Positions 29,521 to 40,147 of a DNA stretch of 64,000 bases are shown here, one piece after another (the stretch's first letter is position 1; each line of letters starts with the position of its first letter). This DNA is from Lingula anatina (taxonomy: Eukaryota; Brachiopoda; Lingulata; Lingulida; Lingulidae). A model generated the notes under the pieces. The model saw only the letters and a list, made by a program, of their open reading frames with translations, made no database searches and had not been told where the DNA came from. The translations under genes were made by a program, and so were the position numbers. Location: NCBI RefSeq assembly GCF_001039355.2, contig NW_019775742.1, positions 67,238 through 131,237 on the forward strand. Reading direction: 5' to 3'.

Positions 29521-29991
29521 ACTGCCTTCCACTTATCGTGTTTACAAGGAAAGTGCACTGCGCCGGCATCGGCGCCGACGGCGACGACAAATGCAATTTC
29601 CTATAAGATCCTATAGGACTTTTTCGTAAGGGTTCTACTAGGCATCCTTTCACATTCCCAAAAATGCTGTTTGTAAGGGTATTTTCTAACTTGTTAAAAC
29701 ACCCCAGGTTTTGGAATTTGAACATTTCTTCAAAATGTACAGTACACAATCTTTTTATTTAGAATCAAATTGCTGGTGGTGTATATGTATATTTTTCAAT
29801 TTTCAAAAATGTGTCAATCCTCAACCACTAGTGCTTAACTGATCGAGTCAGACTGCTTTTCTGAAGGTAAAATAAAACTCAAAAAGAGAATCAAGAACTT
29901 GGTGAATAGCTGCAAAGCTAATGTTTCCTTTCCATTATACCCGACATAAAATAAATTTTTTTGTTTTGTATTGTTCCCTGGTTCTAGATAA
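29521..29991. other. intronic flank of the 24888 gene
   Basis: It starts with a CpG-rich fragment (GCCGACGGCGACGAC, 29580-29595). Then come words shared with 22630-22850 (GAACATTTCTTCAAAATG, GCTGGTGGTGTAT, CTGCTTTTCTGAAGG). About 80 bp just before the foldback element (29905-29980) are not in the counterpart. Confidence 0.45.
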
Positions 29992-30523
29992 GGGCCATTT
30001 CGTGGTATTTTTTTGCTGTTACGGAAGGACATTTGACACTTCAAATGAAAATATTTTAAAAAGTAAAAAAGGTCCATTTTTGTATGTTTATTCCTCTATA
30101 TGTAAGTTATATTTAGGCAAAAAATTAGGTTTAAAAAATTATAGTTACGAAAAAATTATACTAAATAGTCAGCGTCTCGGAAGGACGTGAAATGGACATG
30201 GAATTTTAACTTTCAACTTCAACACTTCAACACTAAATGTAAGAAATAAATTATATGTAATATATTTAGCCTTTATTGTTTAAAATGATCATTATTATGA
30301 AAAATATATCAAAAATAAAAATTTCCTTCCGTAACACTATTTTTTAAGTTTTCCAGATAAAAGTGTCAATAAAATCATAATTAATAATCAAAACCTAAAA
30401 TATCTTTTGGATCCTGGTGTCTCATGGTGTCTGGTTTCAGAAATTAGAAGTTTTGTAAGTAGGATTCTTTTTTTTTTTTTTTTTAATTTTGAGGTATGCG
30501 GACCAAATACCACGTAATGGCCC
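29992..30523. mobile_element. foldback element, 532 bp, with an empty site in the paralog
   Basis: Ends are GGGCCATTTCGTGGTATTT and the reverse complement of GGGCCATTACGTGGTATTT. Further in, TGTTACGGAAGG is mirrored by CCTTCCGTAACA. ATAA flanks both sides, and the paralogous flank at 22846-22860 reads CTAGATAAACTTTTTACTAG with a single ATAA. Noncoding. The superfamily is unclear: the target could be TAA, as in Harbinger, or ATAA. Confidence 0.75.
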
Positions 30524-30568
30524 ATAAACATTTATCTAGTACATGTACTTATGAACTTATGTATTGGT

Positions 30569-30940
30569 CAATAAACTGACTTCACTACACACTTATGCGT
30601 CTCTTTGAGTCTCTAAATATAATTGACCATGAAATGGCGCTTAAAAAGTCAAAGACTACCTTTAGATCTGGGGAATCCAGTGAAGTCTGCGGCAAGCACG
30701 TCCTTACAAGCACTTTACTCTAGCTGTAGGTAGCTTCAGCATGTAAAATGAAAATTACTAACATCCGATACTCTAAAATATTTTATTTCCTGTCGGAGAA
30801 AAATCGTTCGATTGTTATTTCATAATTGCTAACATAAAATATTATATACATTTAAATATCTAACACTGCAAGAAATCCCCTTTTACACTGAATATTCGTC
30901 ACTTTATTCTGATATTAGCTCGTCTTGGTACCTTGAACTT
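30569..30940 (-). promoter_or_regulatory. conserved upstream block, copy 2 (gene 24888)
   Basis: It closely matches 22882-23265, including CTTTAGATCTGGGGAATCC, ATTACTAACATCCGATACTC and AGCTCGTCTTGGT at 30917-30929. It is about 3 kb from the ATG because the probable intron has gained repeats. Confidence 0.5.
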
Positions 30941-31885
30941 TTCTCGGTTTTGCATTATACTAGGTTACGTAGACATTTATGTTCGGCTGAAAAACCATAA
31001 AACAATCATTTGTCTTTTATATGTATATAGGAACTGCCCCCCCCCCCCCCCCCCTATGATTTAGCTCGTCAAAGATTTAATTTCAAGAGGGGGACATTGC
31101 TGCGATTCTTTTTCAGAAATCAAAGGGGGGGGGGGGGGTCAGGACACCCTGACACCACTCTAAATCTGCCACTGGGTTAAGTCAACCCCCGTCTTATTGA
31201 ATGTTATTCACGCGAGTTGGACTTTCTTAGACTCGGTTTTCTTTCTTTTTATTTATTTATTTATTTATTTTTTTATTTTATTTTATTATTATTTTTTTTT
31301 TTTTGCGTTTTGAGATTCAGAATAACATCAAATAAAGAAAAAGATAATGACAGAATGTTACTGTACATGTAGTTCATCCAGTGACATATCTATTTTTTTT
31401 ATTACAGTTTTTTTTCCACTGCATTTATTAAACCCCTAATATCAAGAAAAAATAACTACTTTGCTCATATTTTTCATTTTTTATTGTTTAAATTCAAAAG
31501 CTACAGCTTAATTAGAAATAATTGAATATTTCACGCACTGACACACTTTCAGATTCCCACGCACCTATTATATTAGCCCTCCAAGGGTGTCCCTAAATTG
31601 CGCAATACGATGCAACACAGTGCACTTGACAATGCGAGTCCAGTCACAAGTTAATAAGGAAACTGTTATTCTAAACAAAAGAGAATGATATAAAAGCAAA
31701 ATATATCACTATATAATTAATATCATTGATAAATATGATTTATATGTTGAGCTCATTTCATTTTATTATTTTTGCATGCCACGGCTATACGAAAATGGTA
31801 CTTTGACATTCAAAATCAATTATCAATATAAATTCAACATTTACCTCATACATAGAAATTAATCTGAGAATAATTTGTTGTGAAT
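30941..31885. other. intergenic with low-complexity tracts and an element fragment
   Basis: A C-run lies at 31028-31053. A reversed 3' fragment of the hAT-like element occupies about 31065-31174 and ends ATCTGCCACTG. A T-rich ATTT tract spans 31240-31312. No gene is seen. Confidence 0.5.
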
Positions 31886-31889
31886 ACAT

Positions 31890-32070
31890 CCACATTCTTG
31901 GCATATATGTATGATTGTGTAAATGAGAATAATCTCCAATATAAACAGCTTATTAAGTGCAGAATACTTTACTGGAGTGTGGACCTCCTAGTGAGGTTTC
32001 TATGTAATGAGGTTTGAATGTGCTATCAATGTACTAGGGTCTATATGTGCAGTCAGTTTTACTTCAGTCC
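31890..32070 (-). pseudogene. extra decayed tail downstream of the 32215 gene
   Basis: TTTACTGGAGTGTGGACC, GTGAGGTTTCTATGTAATGAG and TACTAGGGTCTATATGTGC keep the order of an intact tail on the plus strand, with frame-breaking changes. It lies about 145 bp beyond the stop codon of a gene that has its own intact tail. Confidence 0.65.
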
Positions 32071-32214
32071 AGCCAAAAAGACTTGCCAGTTTTTTTTTTC
32101 TCCAGTGTCAGTTTGACTACTCCATTTCAACTTCTGTTTAGTTTTATAAAGGAAGTTGTGACTTTAATTCATACATGTATCACTATGTAACACTGTAATT
32201 AATGCAAAGATACA

Positions 32215-34893
32215 TCACATCCCTGGCATGTACATATAAGGATTTGGGTTGTCTCCATGATAAACAGCCTCTGGAGTAGGGAACACATTACTGGAGTGTG
32301 GACCCCTAAATGAGGTTTCCATGTGCTGAGATCTCAATGTACTGTCAGTGTGCTGAGGTCTGAATGTACTCTCACTGTGCTGGGGTCTATATGTGCTATC
32401 AAACTGCTGACTGATGAATGAACTGTCCAACTGCTGACTCATTGCCAGGCCTTCAGAGTTCTCACTGTTAACATCCCCTTTAGCATGCCGACTTTTTTCA
32501 GATAGACTTTCCACTTTATTTTCAGATGACCGCTGTTTAAATTGTTTCTCACCGGTGTGACTTTTTTCATGTGTGGTACAGTTACTTTTTCTATTGAATG
32601 CTTTATCACAGTGTTTGCACTTATATGGTTTTTCACCAGTGTGGGTTCTTTCATGTCTAATAAGGTGAGTTTTGTCAAGAAATCCCATTCCACAGTATGA
32701 ACAAATTTGAGATTTAACTCCAAGATGAATCTTCAAATGATCTCTCCAACATGATTTTCTAACAAATCTTTTGTTACAGTGATCGCACTTAAATGGTTTC
32801 TCCCCTGTGTGCAAGCGTTCATGTTCTTCAAGAGATAGCCTGGCTCCAAATCGGCGATCACAGTACTGGCATTTGTGTCGTCTATCTCCAGTGTGTTGGG
32901 TCATCACATGTGATATCAAAGTTGAACCATTAGCAAAGCCTTTGGTACAGTACTTGCACAAGTAAGGTTTTTCACCAGTGTGAGTATTTTGATGGTTTTG
33001 CAATGCTCTTTGAACTCGAAATGACTTATCACAGATGTCGCATTTGAATCGTTTTTCCATAGTATGATACTTCTCATGCTTCTTTAGAGCTTCCATTCCC
33101 CAACAAGATTTTCCACAATGAGAACATTTAAATTCATGTGATGTATCGTGTTCAACAATCTCATCTTTCCCAGTTAAAGATTGTCCACAATGTTTACATT
33201 TGATTCCTTCAATAAAATGAATAGTCTCATGCGCATCGAGTTGATTTCTCCAATTGAAACTTTCATCACAATATGAACATTTGTATGTATTCAAATTCTT
33301 TTGTGGCATTTCACCACTGTGAAGACTCTCATGTTTGATAAGAGCTCTGGATCCCCAACAAGATTTACTACAGTAAGAACATTTCAGTTCATGAATTTTT
33401 TCATGCTCCCATAGATCATCTTTTTTTGTAAAATTTTTTTCACATTGTTGACATTTGAGTCGATCACCAGTGTGGATCATTTCATGCATGACCATTGCAC
33501 CTTTCCAGCTAGATGTCTTGTCACAATGTGAGCACTTGTATGTTTTTGTTTTGCTTTCAGAATTTTGGCCTTTGTGTAGTCTCTCGTGTTTGACAAGTGC
33601 TCTTGTTCCCCAACAAGATTTACCACAGTAAGAACATTTCAATTCATGAATTTTTTCATGCTCCATTAAATCTTCCTTCCTCATAAAATATTTTTCACAA
33701 TGTTTACATTTAAGTCTGTCATCAGTGTGTATCGTTTCATGCATTACAAGTGCATGCTTTTTAGTAAGAATTTTATCACAGTATGAACACTTAAATTTTT
33801 CAGTTTTCTTCGGTTTCCGGTTCAGTTTTGCAGTGTGGGTTTCTTCATGCCTGCCTAAAGCTCTAGGCCCCCAACAAGATTTATTACAATAAGAACATTT
33901 CAACTCATGAACTTTTCCATGCTCTCTCAGGTGTCCAGCTCTGGTAAAAGACTCTTCACAATATTCACATTTGTAAATTGTTTCCCCAGTGTGAGATCTT
34001 TCATGTAAGGCATGAGCACTTGCCTGACTGAATGTTCTATTACAATGGCAACAATTGTATATTTTTCTTTTTGAATGTGCATTCTCTATGTTTGCATTGT
34101 TTGAGTTATCATTTTCAAGGTTGCCCTTTTCTTCAGTCGGATTATTTTCCTCATCAAACCCAATATCAATTATTTCATGCTTAATGACCATTTCACTGTC
34201 TTGTTCTTGGCTGCTTGGCTCATGTGCTTGATCATCATCATCATGACTCATGTCATGATCATCAGTGTCCGATTCCTCACAGTTTTGGCTGTTTTGTATT
34301 TCTAACTGCCCATCAATGTGTAGAGCTGTTATTTTTCGTTTCATTTGTTGAAAATCATTCTTTAAGTTAACAAAGGTTTTCATTAAATCCAAACATCTGC
34401 CACAACAAACATCAGATTCTGCGGGAGGAGAAAGTATTTTTAAAAGCTCATGGATTTCTCTCTCAATATCTGGACAAGTTGACAGCTTTATATATTCAGC
34501 CTTGGAAGTGTCTTTGTGTGGGCCACAGACCAAACACCTGATCCTTTGTTTCCTTTGTTTGCTCCTCAAATTATCAGTTATCTTGGTATTATTACACAGT
34601 GTATCACCAAAATGACTGAGTTCACTTGATACAGGCTCTTTTATATTGCCATGAATATTTTTATCATCCACACTTTTATTGTGTGCCTCTTCTGGCATTT
34701 CCCTATCACTATATGTAGCATCTTCAGACTCCGTATCATCTTTGTTTAAAGTCGGTTCTTCTTCTGTATTAACATTTTGACCAGGAAAAGATATATTTTC
34801 AAACCTTTTCTCTGACAAAGTCTTTGATGGACTTTGGATATACTTCTCACCAGATGCTCTTTCTTCAATTTTGTTCTTCTCTGGCTCAGACAT
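32215..34893 (-). CDS. ZAD-like C2H2 zinc-finger protein with nonapeptide tail, 892 aa
   Basis: Start at ATG 34893 (MSEPEKNKI). The ATG at 34926 stands before the acceptor (GTTCCAG, exon from 34917). The ZAD-like domain has C120, C123, C164 and C167; VIKHE follows an acidic run with DDHDMSHDDDDQ. Eighteen fingers: four triads and a six-finger block. The finger opening the third triad has Ser for Phe (CDKTSSWKG), and the middle finger of the fourth has CGQSLTGKDEIVEHDTSH, so two fingers have weakened cores. The last six fingers are very like those of the 24888 gene, while the N-terminal half differs more. The tail ends in YMPGM. Probable nuclear regulator; no target known. Confidence 0.9.
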   Translation of the reverse strand: MSEPEKNKIEERASGEKYIQSPSKTLSEKRFENISFPGQNVNTEEEPTLNKDDTESEDATYSDREMPEEAHNKSVDDKNIHGNIKEPVSSELSHFGDTLCNNTKITDNLRSKQRKQRIRCLVCGPHKDTSKAEYIKLSTCPDIEREIHELLKILSPPAESDVCCGRCLDLMKTFVNLKNDFQQMKRKITALHIDGQLEIQNSQNCEESDTDDHDMSHDDDDQAHEPSSQEQDSEMVIKHEIIDIGFDEENNPTEEKGNLENDNSNNANIENAHSKRKIYNCCHCNRTFSQASAHALHERSHTGETIYKCEYCEESFTRAGHLREHGKVHELKCSYCNKSCWGPRALGRHEETHTAKLNRKPKKTEKFKCSYCDKILTKKHALVMHETIHTDDRLKCKHCEKYFMRKEDLMEHEKIHELKCSYCGKSCWGTRALVKHERLHKGQNSESKTKTYKCSHCDKTSSWKGAMVMHEMIHTGDRLKCQQCEKNFTKKDDLWEHEKIHELKCSYCSKSCWGSRALIKHESLHSGEMPQKNLNTYKCSYCDESFNWRNQLDAHETIHFIEGIKCKHCGQSLTGKDEIVEHDTSHEFKCSHCGKSCWGMEALKKHEKYHTMEKRFKCDICDKSFRVQRALQNHQNTHTGEKPYLCKYCTKGFANGSTLISHVMTQHTGDRRHKCQYCDRRFGARLSLEEHERLHTGEKPFKCDHCNKRFVRKSCWRDHLKIHLGVKSQICSYCGMGFLDKTHLIRHERTHTGEKPYKCKHCDKAFNRKSNCTTHEKSHTGEKQFKQRSSENKVESLSEKSRHAKGDVNSENSEGLAMSQQLDSSFISQQFDSTYRPQHSESTFRPQHTDSTLRSQHMETSFRGPHSSNVFPTPEAVYHGDNPNPYMYMPGM

Positions 34894-35619
34894 AATTACC
34901 GTTGAAACCAAAAACACCTGGAACATATTACAAAATTAACATTTTTGACATTGCAAATTAAAGATGCATTTGAAGTCCAAATGCCCCCATGTATATTCAG
35001 CAGCAAAACACATAAAAATTCTACAAGGCATTCTCTTTATATTTCCCCAAAAAAATTATATCTTTACAGGTACCAGATATTTTCTATGTTTCAACCTCAG
35101 TTGTTTTTGGCAACTCATTTGAATACCTGCAAGCACAGCAGTAATGCACCACACATTACTACATCACTTTTGCAAACTTTTATTAACTTGAGGTAACAAT
35201 AATTTTGTCAATTTACAACCAGAAATTTGAAAAAAGTGCAGTTTATAGTTGATACAGCTGAAAGAGTACAAGTACATGGTTTTGGTCTATGCCTTGGCAT
35301 ACTGACTTAATTTCAGCCGAATAAGAAACTAACTGAAGTGTTTTATGATGCATAAGAGAAAACCAATGCATGATTCATGTGTAACTTAAAGTATTTTAAT
35401 TTACATACCAGGTTTTGAAATATGAACATTTCTCTAAAAAGCAGATGATCTTTTTGTTTAGAATCATATTGTGGAAAAAATTAAAGATATGCTGTAAATG
35501 AATTTTTTCAATTTATTAATGTTTCATCCTAATTCTACCAGAGCTAAAATGGAAATAAATGGTGTATCTGGAAAACTTTTGCCTTAGTTTTCATCCTAGC
35601 ATCCACCGCAGGCCTCATC
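34894..35619 (-). other. 5' UTR, acceptor and intron of the 32215 gene
   Basis: The acceptor AG at 34918-34919 is followed by exon sequence. The words ACCAGGTTTTGAAATATGAAC and GATCTTTTTGTTTAGAATC at 35405-35465 match the introns of the genes at 19446 and 24888. Confidence 0.45.
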
Positions 35620-35865
35620 GATCATGTTCCAATACCTAGATCTATCTAGCAGAATCAACCCATCTCCAAGGGGTTTCTCGCTAAATTGCTTTCAGCTTAT
35701 GCAACTCTGATGTCTGACATGCCTACTGAAGCTGATAACTATCATTTAGCAGCTTTAGAAGGCGTGCCAGACATAAGCCATTAAGCTGAAAGCAATTTAT
35801 CGAGAAACCCCTTGGAGATGGGTGAATCCAGCTAGACCGATTTAGGTATGGAAATGGGTCATAGT
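35620..35865. mobile_element. foldback MITE, family F1, copy 3
   Basis: The left arm has AATACCTAGATCTATCTAGC, CCATCTCCAAGGGGTTTCTC and AAATTGCTTTCAGCTTA. The right arm carries their reverse complements. The arms are about 110 bp around a short centre. The outer ends (CCATTTCCATACCTAAATC on the minus side) resemble the copy at 6995. Confidence 0.65.
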
Positions 35866-36791
35866 GGCTTATATGTTTCAACCTGACAATCTTTCTGTGT
35901 CCTATATCACACCTTGCAGTATATAAATCCAATTCAGAGTGCTTTAATATCTGTTGAGGCACTGGGATGATTAAAGTAAGTCTTGTTCTTTTTATTCCAG
36001 TCACATATCTCTGCCCTGTTTGGACTCTTGAGGAAAGTGGGGCCTGTTTCCAAAGTAAGGAAAGTGACTCTCTTGGAATATGAGGCCTAAGTAAAGGAAA
36101 AGAAGAGTTACAACATGGCATGCTGAATGCTAGCAGAGATACTTGGCTGGAATTTATAGACCCAAGACTTTATCATCCTGGTGTCTGAATGGACATGAAA
36201 GCACTTTGAAATGAATTTTCACATTATGAGATGCAGTGGAAAACAGACAGGGTTTGTCAAGGACATGGATATTCAGTCAATGAAGCACCACAAGGTTGAA
36301 ACACAAGCCACTATAAGGCTTTACCTGCAGTATTGGCAGTCACCTTAAAATGCACCATATGCCACAACAGAGCAATTATACTAGCCAAGAAGAGCCATTC
36401 ATCAACATAAAGTCTCATCGAATTGTTGATGTTATATCAATGACATTAATTATATAGTAATATGTTTTGCTTGCTTTTATATCACCCTACTTTGTTGGTA
36501 ATGACCACTTCCTTTGTTTAATTGCAATTGGATTTAATTTTTCTAGTGTATTGCGCTGTATTGCGCAATTTAGGCACACCAGTAAACAAGTAAGGCCGAA
36601 ACCCAAATTATGCACGGGTTTTGATCCATCTTTTCCAAAATTATAATGGCGAGTGTCAGGAAAGGAAGATTTTATGTTGTTAAATCATTGAATAATGCCG
36701 TTTATCCCTGGATAATTCGATAAATATAAGATTTTGGCGCGAAACCCCTCCTTTGTGTATCAAGTTAAAGATTAGTATTTACGGCATGGGT
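35866..36791. other. intergenic, nothing recognised
   Basis: Mixed-composition sequence without a domain-bearing frame or repeat that I can place. It lies in the probable intron of the 32215 gene. Confidence 0.35.
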
Positions 36792-37180
36792 AATGTAATA
36801 AAACTGACTTCATTACACCTTTATAAGACTCTCTGGGTCTTTAATTATAATTACCCTGATAAGGATCTAAAAAACTCAAACACTACCTTTAGATCTGGGA
36901 AATCCAGTAAAGATTGCAGCAAGTACGTCCCTACAAGCACTTTTTTCTGAAAGCAGCCTCTGCAACAACAGCTTCAGCGTGTAAAATGAAAAGTACTAAC
37001 ATGCGATACTCTAAAAAATTTTATTTCCATTTATCGAGTTAACATGGGCAACAAGCTCGATTGAAATCTCATTCTTGTCAACGTAAAATAATATATAAAT
37101 GTAGATATCTACCGAGCTATCCAATTTCACAATCAATATTTGTCACTTTAATCTGTGATATAAGCTTGTCTTGGTATGTT
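36792..37180 (-). promoter_or_regulatory. conserved upstream block, copy 3 (gene 32215)
   Basis: Same order of words as at 22882: CTTTAGATCTGGGAAATCC, GTACTAACATGCGATACTC and AGCTTGTCTTGGT at 37163-37175. On the minus strand a donor-like CAGG followed by GTAATT ends a candidate noncoding exon at 36855, at the same aligned place as the better donor of the 40148 gene. Confidence 0.5.
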
Positions 37181-39062
37181 AAACTCCCTTTCCTTCCTTC
37201 GCGGTAATCATTTTAATGATTATAAAAATCATTATATTCGATGGGCGATAGGGGATTTGCCGATAGAGGGCTTCATGCGAAAAGCTAGTTTTTTTTTCAT
37301 ACTATACCACTGGAACAACGTTAATATTATCTGAAATTTTTTAAAGATGAATTATGCGATAATGATTTTTTTAATAATCATAATTAAGATCAATAAATAT
37401 ATATATGAGCTTGGTTTAAATAAAAAATATAAATATGAACCATTTTTTAATAAAATTATGATGACATACGAACGTAAGGATGATCATTTGCAAACGGTAA
37501 ACAGTAGTCATGCAGTAGCGCCTTTTCTTTTTAGTCTTACATTTTATGTGATTAACAACTGGAACATCTGTTTTTTTCTATTTGATTAATCAAAACTAGC
37601 TAACAATTTGTGAAGAATTTCTCAATCTACCGAAAGTGTTTATCGGGGGCAGGGAGTACGTACGTATAACGGTGCAGGGACGTACAATATGTATAGGGAG
37701 GTAGCCGTTCTGAAAAGCTCAACATAAACTGGGCCTTAATGTACCAAGACATGGTGCATATGTATAAACGAAGTTACTTCGGCTAAATGATCGAGATACA
37801 CATTATTCACCACGCGTCAACAATAGTAAATTTTTAACTTTTTAAAACAATGAATAAAAAATAACTTATGACTCCACCCCCACCCCAACAGTTGCCAGGG
37901 AGTATATTCTGTTTCGCACTTTTTACAAAAATACTTTATTTAGCTGAAATAAAAATAATTGAGGACTGTGACATGAGCCAGCCCTGGACTACATAAAAAA
38001 ATAATAACAAAAATAATATTTATAAAATGATAGAGTACTACTACGTACTGCTATTATTACTACTACTGCTGCTACTAATAAAAGGGTGGAAGGTCTAAAG
38101 AGATGTTTTTCACCTTTGATATGCAATGATGATCGATGCTTCACAATGTATGTTTGGGCAATTTAGAAGCAACCGGTGATGTTTTGGTCCTGCTTAATTT
38201 TCTTTTGTCAAGAGACATCATTTAATTAGTACATGTATTTATAACTTTTCATATTCCTCTATCGATGCTGGTTACTTTTTTCATTTTTAATTTAACTGTT
38301 TGCCCTCACATAAAACTAAACAAAAGTAAACAGATATGTTTTTAAACATAGGTCAGGGTCAAGGATATCAAGAACGTGGGGGACAGATAAAGTTTCAACA
38401 AAGAAGCATGGGTTTTTGTTCACATACAGTGTATATGTTGGCGCACGTCAGTCGACAATCTTTTTCTCTCTCTCTCTCATTTGTACACACACACAAACAC
38501 CCACATGCCCAGTGGTTTGAACATTCTCTTTTATTATCTAGTTGCAGCGCCATTTCCGAAAAATAAGGCTATTTTTGCCCAAGCAATAAGTGCAATAGGT
38601 ACCTGGGTTTTCTATTGCCGACTAGCTGAAACATTTGTAGTGTTTTTATGTGTATTTGTCTTTCTTTGACATAATTTTTGTACCACAAATAGGCCTACAA
38701 AACAGTCATTTTATGCTTCTTTTACTGTAAGCATGCTACATTTTATACTTTGTTATATCATATATGATATTCAGTAAACAAAAAGCCCCCGTAGCTGAAA
38801 GTTTTCAATTTGTGACTCTCATTTTAAATAAGAAATGAAAAATCTTTTTCTTTTTCTAAGAGCGAATCTGGATGAAACCCACATGCCTTAAAATAATTAG
38901 GATGATAAGAAACTGATATCATAAGTAGTTTTTTACATATTTTAAATATTTAATTCAATCAATTTCACCTGTTTGATGAAAAGCTCAAACTTAAAAGTAA
39001 TAAACTTGATATTAGAACTTTTAACAGCCCAACGCTTACATACAACCAAGCTCTTTACGAAT
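37181..39062. other. intergenic, nothing recognised
   Basis: AT-rich with short frames only. A short CT-rich tract lies near 38463-38478. No homology to the other flanks is evident. Confidence 0.35.
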
Positions 39063-39147
39063 GAAGTCATTTTTCTTCAGTCAACAGCAAAATAATTTTT
39101 ACCTCCAACATTTCAATATTAGCTGTTGACTGAAGAAAAATTACTTC
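39063..39147. repeat. hairpin with 26-bp arms
   Basis: The left arm contains TTTTTCTTCAGTCAACAGC at 39063-39088 and its reverse complement lies at 39122-39147, with one mismatch and a 33-bp loop. It may be a small foldback element or a transcribed stem-loop. Confidence 0.6.
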
Positions 39148-39784
39148 ACTCTTTTAACATAACACAGCTGATGAAATTTTTCTCTCACCAAGCTCTTTAA
39201 TTTATATACTGACATTTAATATGGAATAAATTTTCCAAATCATTTTTCATCAGTTTTTTCCTATTTTGCTGACAGATGAATGAAAATAAGGATCAAGTTT
39301 TTTTTAACCAACCACACATGGAAGTTTTAAATTTTAAATTGGAACTAATGCAATTTGATATCTTACATACATATGAAAGGAATATTGTTAAAAATTTTCC
39401 ACTTTTACAGTTTTAAGAGGTTCATAAGAAAGAGTATAAGATGGGATGAAGCTTGATTTGTAATGATCACATAAAAAAGCTCTTCCTGGGAGGTAGAAGC
39501 TTATTTTTATTTTAGAATTCTACCATATTACTGTTGTGCAAAATGGTTTTTCTCACATTGAAAATCAATGTATTAATAAAAATTCAACATTTATTTCTTA
39601 CATGGTGCATGTCTATCCATCCTCAAATAACAGAAAAAAGACTGCTGGTATAGATCTCCAATTTTAAGTTACTATGTACACACCAATTTAGTCCAATTGT
39701 CACCATAATTTTAATGCTACCTGCAACATTTTAATACAACTTCATCTGGGAGTCAATTATGGAACCATTTCAAAACCACTTCCT
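39148..39784. other. 3' flank of the 40148 gene, shared with 44450-44720
   Basis: From about 39560, TTCAACATTTATT, TAGATCTCCAATTTTAAGTT and GTCCAATTGTCA match 44495-44625 in order. It is noncoding duplicated flank. Confidence 0.5.
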
Positions 39785-39960
39785 CTCCCTGTCTTAAGAG
39801 ATTTTAGCCATCTATGGAGGTAACATGGGCCAAAGGCAAAAACAGATTCCAGAATAATTGCAATGACCGCAGGTATGGTGGTAAAATAGAATTAATTATA
39901 TTTCTATGAGTTGTTTACAATGTATTTATTGTGAATTTCATATGAAAACTTGTTATACCT
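39785..39960. mobile_element. fragment of the TTAA-target MITE
   Basis: The words TTAAGAGATTTTAGCCATC, TGGAGGTAAC, TTTCTATGAGTTGTTTACAA and TTTATTGTGAA match the right half of the MITE at 17859 with substitutions. Its termini are lost, so it is an old copy. Confidence 0.6.
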
Positions 39961-40147
39961 CAAGTTTTAATTCAGTCCAGCCACAATGATTTGCCAAAAA
40001 TGCAACTTTTATTCCACCAGTGTCAGTTTGACTACTCTATTTCCACTTCTGCCTAAGGTAATGTGCCATGAATTTCGTAGCTATGTAAAGGACGTTGTGA
40101 CCATCATACATGTATCACTTTGTAACACTGTAAATGCAAAGAAAACA

